Origin: Myroides odoratimimus | GTDB taxonomy: Bacteria > Bacteroidota > Bacteroidia > Flavobacteriales > Flavobacteriaceae | NCBI RefSeq assembly: GCF_030326305.1 | Contig: NZ_JACAKB010000008.1 | Location: 1 to 49,973 of the forward strand | DNA: 49,973 nt | Direction of reading: 5' to 3' | Notes under the pieces: generated by a model | Database searches by the model: none | The model's input: the letters and a program-made list of their open reading frames with translations, nothing else | Told to the model about the DNA's origin: nothing | Shown here: positions 48,399-49,973 of the stretch, one piece after another | How positions within the stretch are numbered: position 1 is the first letter of the stretch | How the letters are laid out: each line of letters starts with the position of its first letter | Translations under genes and position numbers: made by a program

Positions 48399-48761
48399 AT
48401 GGAAAAATTGACCAATAAAGAAGAAGAGATTATGTGCATCCTTTGGAAATTAGAAAAGGGATTTGTGAATGATATTCTAGAGCACATGCCAGAGCCTAAG
48501 CCACATTATAATACACTCTCTACGCTAGTGCGTATATTAGAAGAAAAAGGGGTAGTGTCTTATAAAGCTTATGGCAAGTCACATCAGTACTATCCTTTAG
48601 TGAAGAAAGAAGACTATCGAAAGATGTTTATGGAAGAGACCATGGAGAAGTATTTTGATAATTCGTTTAGTAACCTAGTGAGTTTCTTCGTGAAGGATAA
48701 AAAATTATCTAAGACAGAGCTAGAAGAGCTAATGGATATTATAGAAAAGAATAAAAAATAG
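48399..48761 (+). CDS. BlaI/MecI-family repressor
   Basis: This 120-residue protein has the penicillinase-repressor winged helix: LTNKEEEIMCILWKLEKGFVNDILEHMPEPKPHYNTLSTLVRILEEKGVV (about 3-52), then a dimerisation helix. In Bacteroidota these repressors pair with M56 peptidases, which on sensing envelope stress or beta-lactams cleave them. The partner gene follows 31 bp later. The operator cluster lies in the promoter. Confidence 0.92.
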   Translation: MEKLTNKEEEIMCILWKLEKGFVNDILEHMPEPKPHYNTLSTLVRILEEKGVVSYKAYGKSHQYYPLVKKEDYRKMFMEETMEKYFDNSFSNLVSFFVKDKKLSKTELEELMDIIEKNKK

Positions 48762-48792
48762 TTTGATTAACAACCAACCAATCAACTGAATT

Positions 48793-49973
48793 ATGACACC
48801 TATTCTTATATATATATTAAAGGTAAATGGACTACTGCTGGTAGTGTATTTATGCTATAAACTGTTTTTACAGAAAGAGAGTACGTCAAGACGAATCGAT
48901 TGTATTTTATAAGTGGTATTTTTTTGAGTCTAATACTGCCTTTGCTTACTTATACGAAGGTAGAAACGATCAACTTAGCGCCAATGCCTCTCCCGATTAT
49001 GGATGTAGTGGAGGATGTGGAGATAGTACAAGAGGAGAGTCTATGGACGATGAATGAGGTGTATCAGTACACATCTTATCTTTATTTAACGATCACGCTA
49101 TTGAGCCTTTTGTGGTTTGGGTATAAACTGATCAAGCTAGTCAGACGTATTAGTAATATGCCTAAGACGGCTATTCATCAGAATATACGAGTAGATAGAT
49201 CGAGTAGTGATGCTTATTCTTTTCTACACTATATCGTATTGCCAAAGGATTATGAAGAGCTGAGTCAGCTAGAGGTAGTGTTGCTCCACGAGGAAGTACA
49301 CGTCCAGCAGAAGCACAGCTTAGACCTTATCCTCTTAGAGGGGTTAAAACACGTATTCTGGTTCAATCCGATGATACGATTGCTACAGAAAGAGGTAAAC
49401 CTAAATCTGGAGTATATCGTAGATCAAGAGATTGCGAAACGAGAGGATAGCTATACGTATCAGCGCGCACTCGTACTGTACGAGTCTAATAAGATAGCGT
49501 GTGTACCTGTGGTGAATACTTTTGGCTCTTCAGATCTGAAGAAGCGTATATTAATGCTTAACAACCCAAAATCAACTAATATGAAACGTTTAAAATTATT
49601 ATTAATCACTCCTGTATTAGCAGGGTTCTTTTTCCTCTTTCAGATAGAGGTAAAAGCGAAATATATAGAAAGTCCAGCTTTTGAAGTAGATCATGTAGAA
49701 GATACTTTATTCGATGAGTATACAAGTATGGCTACTGACGCAGAAGAGGGGCAACTAGATCAATCTGGTAAAAAGAAGGCTCCTAATCATGATGATATGG
49801 CAGCAATAGCGGAAGAAGCGATAAGAATAGGAGAGGAAGCGTCTAGACTAGTGGATGAAACTGAGCGTATAAGAGAAGAGGCTGAGCGCGTAAGCAAAGA
49901 GATACTAGAAGAGAGAAAAGTAATTCTAGCTAAAGCGGAAAAAGTACGAAAAGAAGCTTTAAAAGCACGAAAA
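48793..49973 (+). pseudogene. BlaR1-like M56 peptidase gene, frameshifted near its start and running off the window
   Basis: The ATG at 48793 opens LIYILKVNGLLLVVYLCYKLFLQKEST, then meets a stop at 48910. The same protein continues one frame over from about 48888 (KTNRLYFISGIFLSLILPLL...) and stays open to the window end. One missing T in ACG(T)TCAAG around 48884-48887 would join the two parts. The rest is intact: four membrane helices, the zinc motif HEEVH at 49287-49301, then the FNPMIRLLQKEVNLNLEYIVDQE segment, and a charged C-terminal coiled coil. Sensor peptidase by family. It could be a real mutation or an assembly error. Confidence 0.75.

Noticed and set aside
1-49973. CRISPR array
   Set aside because: No set of regularly spaced short repeats with unique spacers was seen; the iterons at 10269-10345 have 22-bp period and only four copies.

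Overview
The window looks like a chromosomal segment of an AT-rich Bacteroidota, most likely a Flavobacteriaceae member. The evidence is a TonB-dependent receptor with a carboxypeptidase-like N-terminal domain, an L25/Ctc ribosomal protein beside prs and pth, a BlaI/BlaR1-like pair, and Bacteroidota-type promoters (TTTG/TTG, then TAnnTTTG). Genus is not decidable from sequence reading alone; Myroides or a close relative is a guess.

Layout. (1) 1-2268, host: 3' end of a 5S rRNA gene, recX, a JmjC/cupin-like protein, and a DinB-like protein. (2) 2269-36205, a complete-looking HK97-type siphovirus prophage of about 33.9 kb integrated in the 3' end of tRNA-Leu(CAA). The 14-bp repeat GTGCCCGGAGTGGG marks both ends, and the intact tRNA is on the right. 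(3) 36193-49973, host: tRNA-Leu, prs, rplY/ctc, pth, aspS, an MFS transporter, an old-yellow-enzyme, an iron-uptake cluster (lipoprotein binding protein, DtxR/MntR-type regulator, TonB receptor, thioredoxin), a gene-poor 0.9 kb stretch, and a BlaI plus M56-peptidase pair whose peptidase gene carries a frameshift.

Prophage order: tyrosine integrase; a leftward four-gene membrane/secreted cargo operon; an S24 repressor with a divergent early promoter and operators; early genes with an odd tRNA-like element; a replication initiator carrying four 22-bp-phased iterons inside its own gene; a DnaB-type helicase; a small secreted protein on the opposite strand; HNH endonuclease; terminases; small genes; a three-gene toxin-antitoxin-chaperone-like operon; portal, protease, capsid, connectors; tail tube; tail chaperones joined by a lambda-type GGGAAAG frameshift site; tape measure; distal tail protein; a large fibre with long internal duplications; holin-like protein, glucosaminidase and a unimolecular spanin; and a last leftward membrane protein before the tRNA.

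The most interesting system is 16732-18024: a RelE/HigB-like toxin, an Xre antitoxin with a long C-terminal tail, and a SecB-like protein. The three overlapping genes have their own promoter, operator-like palindrome and terminator, and sit between the terminase and portal genes. This fits a toxin-antitoxin-chaperone (TAC) module carried as prophage cargo, plausibly for lysogen maintenance or defence against other phages. The function is inferred from sequence, not shown. Other strong signals are the iteron origin, the tail-chaperone frameshift, the tRNA-like element at 8523-8630, and the unassigned leftward cargo operon at 3911-6843.
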